64,000 bases of DNA. Origin: Botrytis cinerea B05.10. Its lineage: Eukaryota; Ascomycota; Leotiomycetes; Helotiales; Sclerotiniaceae. Where the stretch lies: positions 1,240,001-1,304,000 of the forward strand of contig NC_037325.1 of the NCBI RefSeq assembly GCF_000143535.2, in the 5' to 3' direction. Positions within the stretch are counted from its first letter, which is position 1. Each line of letters begins with the position of its first letter. The notes beneath the pieces were generated by a model. That model searched no databases, was not told the origin of the DNA, and saw only the letters and a program-made list of their open reading frames with translations. Below are positions 62,848 through 64,000 of this stretch, in pieces. The position numbers were made by a program, and so were the translations under genes.

Positions 62848-64000
62848 TCAACCTTCCTCGCCATTGACATCAGCCTCATCATCACTGGCATCTAGAACAT
62901 CCTTATCTGCACCACGTTGTCTTCCAGCAGAAATGCCTGACGCTGTTAGCCATAAGAAGTAATCGCTTCGATGATGATCTAAATGATGAAAAAATGTATG
63001 AAATCTATCACTTTGTTAGTTTGCTCTTCACATTTCGAAGGATGATAGACTTACTGATTTTCAGCATTCTCCACTCTGAAAATTCTATCATAGATCTCTC
63101 TCTGCTTGAACTCATCCATCTTCTCTCTATACTTCTCAAAGTCTAACTTCTCCCTGTCGAAATCCTTCGCAATTTTCTCGTTATAATTGTGAAAAACCGG
63201 GGCTTCTAATAGTAAACCTAAACTTGGGGCTTTTGGTATACTAATCTTAGCAGCAGTATAAGTTTCCTTGATGAGCTCCATTGGCGAAGCACATCGTACC
63301 ACTAATGCTGCCATGGCTACCATTTTTCGGATTTGATGCATCATGAATGATTGACCATGAACTTTCAGTGAAAGCCATTCTGTATCATGAATGATAATAG
63401 GTTGTGTTCCAATCTTGAAAGATTTAATGTGTCGTTTAGAAGAGGCATCTTTAAAGCTTTTGAGGATGGTATAGTTGTGAAAATTATAAGTGCCGACGTA
63501 TTGGTTGAGAGCTTCTTGTACTCGTTCTCTACGAGATTCATGTATGCGATATGCTTTCTTGGCCTTAATGTAAGCTGCTTTTACTTCTTTGACAGCCTTC
63601 TCCAGAGGTGTAAGAATCGATTTCGAAATTTCTTGAGCACCATCTGTTTCTAGCTTAACTTCTTCGTTTTGATTAGTATCATCCTTTACTTCTGGTGCTT
63701 CGGTAGCTTGGACTCCTTGCATAGCTTCTGAATCCGTCTTCACCTCTGCTGCAACTTCGACTGCTGTAGGCTCTTCAAGTACTGATCCGTCACCGGTTTC
63801 CCCTTCAGTCTTTATTGCAGGTTCTCCTTGAGCCTGTTCATTGACTTCTTCCTTGATTTCAGAGTCTTCCTTAGCTTCTGCTTTATTCTTCTTGATGTTC
63901 TTTCCGATTGGCTCATTGGACTCCTCAGCAGCATGAATAGCTTCCATAACATCCGCTGCTAATTGGGGATCCAAATTATCGAGAATGGGTTGTACAAATT
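62848..64000 (-). CDS. PUS1: tRNA pseudouridine synthase, PUS1 type (5' end outside window)
   Basis: Isomerises uridines in tRNA (and, in yeast, some snRNA and mRNA sites) in the nucleus. Only the C-terminal part is present: from the window edge to 63055, a 44-nt intron (63011-63054), and a last exon 63010-62848. The TruA-fold half here shows GTYNFHNYT and HGQSFMMHQIRKMVAMAALV, the segment that shapes the active site, and KISIPKAPSLGLLLE, typical of PUS1. The catalytic aspartate motif lies beyond the window. An acidic, Glu/Lys/Thr-rich insert of about 110 residues precedes GTYNFHNYT and looks disordered. The last exon encodes HDRFHTFFHHLDHHRSDYF and an acidic tail ending NGEEG. The acceptor AACTAACAAAG was chosen because it alone keeps the frame; its branch is unusually close. 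Confidence 0.88.

Overview
The window is nuclear DNA of a filamentous ascomycete. Genes carry short introns (mostly 44-90 nt) with GT..AG ends and a CTAAC/CTGAC-like branch signal close to the 3' splice site. Intergenic DNA is AT-rich and full of microsatellites, 5S rRNA is dispersed rather than in an array, and the gene families (NADP-mannitol dehydrogenase, NicO nickel permease, Ecl1 family, SUT-type sugar carrier) are typical of Pezizomycotina. Protein flavour and base composition suggest a Leotiomycete of the Botrytis/Sclerotinia kind; that placement is inference, not proof.

Layout. 0-0.7 kb: 3' end of an unrecognised gene. 1.5-6.8 kb: a Drs2-type phospholipid flippase (minus) diverging from a CRIPT homologue (plus). 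9.4-10.4 kb: the cytochrome bc1 assembly factor CBP3. 10.5-22.7 kb is sparse: a 226-aa unknown, dihydrofolate reductase and three small spliced candidate genes I assembled by eye. 22.8-28.9 kb, minus strand: a BTB/POZ protein with a C-terminal cysteine cluster, a DUF1295 membrane reductase-like protein and a NicO nickel permease. 30.9-31.8 kb: mannitol dehydrogenase. 33.3-35.1 kb: an Mss116-like mitochondrial DEAD-box helicase. 35.6-37.5 kb: Mediator subunit 22, whose intron holds a long in-frame ORF. 37.9-40.6 kb: twinfilin facing the succinate/fumarate carrier. 42.3-44.3 kb: a sugar/H+ symporter. 44.3-54.1 kb: almost 10 kb without a credible gene. 54.1-62.2 kb: an Ecl1-family protein, an alpha/beta hydrolase, 5S rRNA, a prolyl 4-hydroxylase-like oxygenase and an unknown. 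62.8-64 kb: the C-terminal part of tRNA pseudouridine synthase PUS1.

The genes are mainly housekeeping (membrane lipid asymmetry, respiratory chain assembly, folate, C4 transport, actin dynamics, transcription, tRNA modification) with some nutrition and stress functions. They do not form a metabolic cluster, and I see no transposon, CRISPR array or virus. Exon boundaries were set by reading splice signals and checking that joined lengths are multiples of three; they are predictions. The most unusual locus is MED22: a canonical 121-aa product and a 578-aa product can both be spliced in frame from the same first exon.
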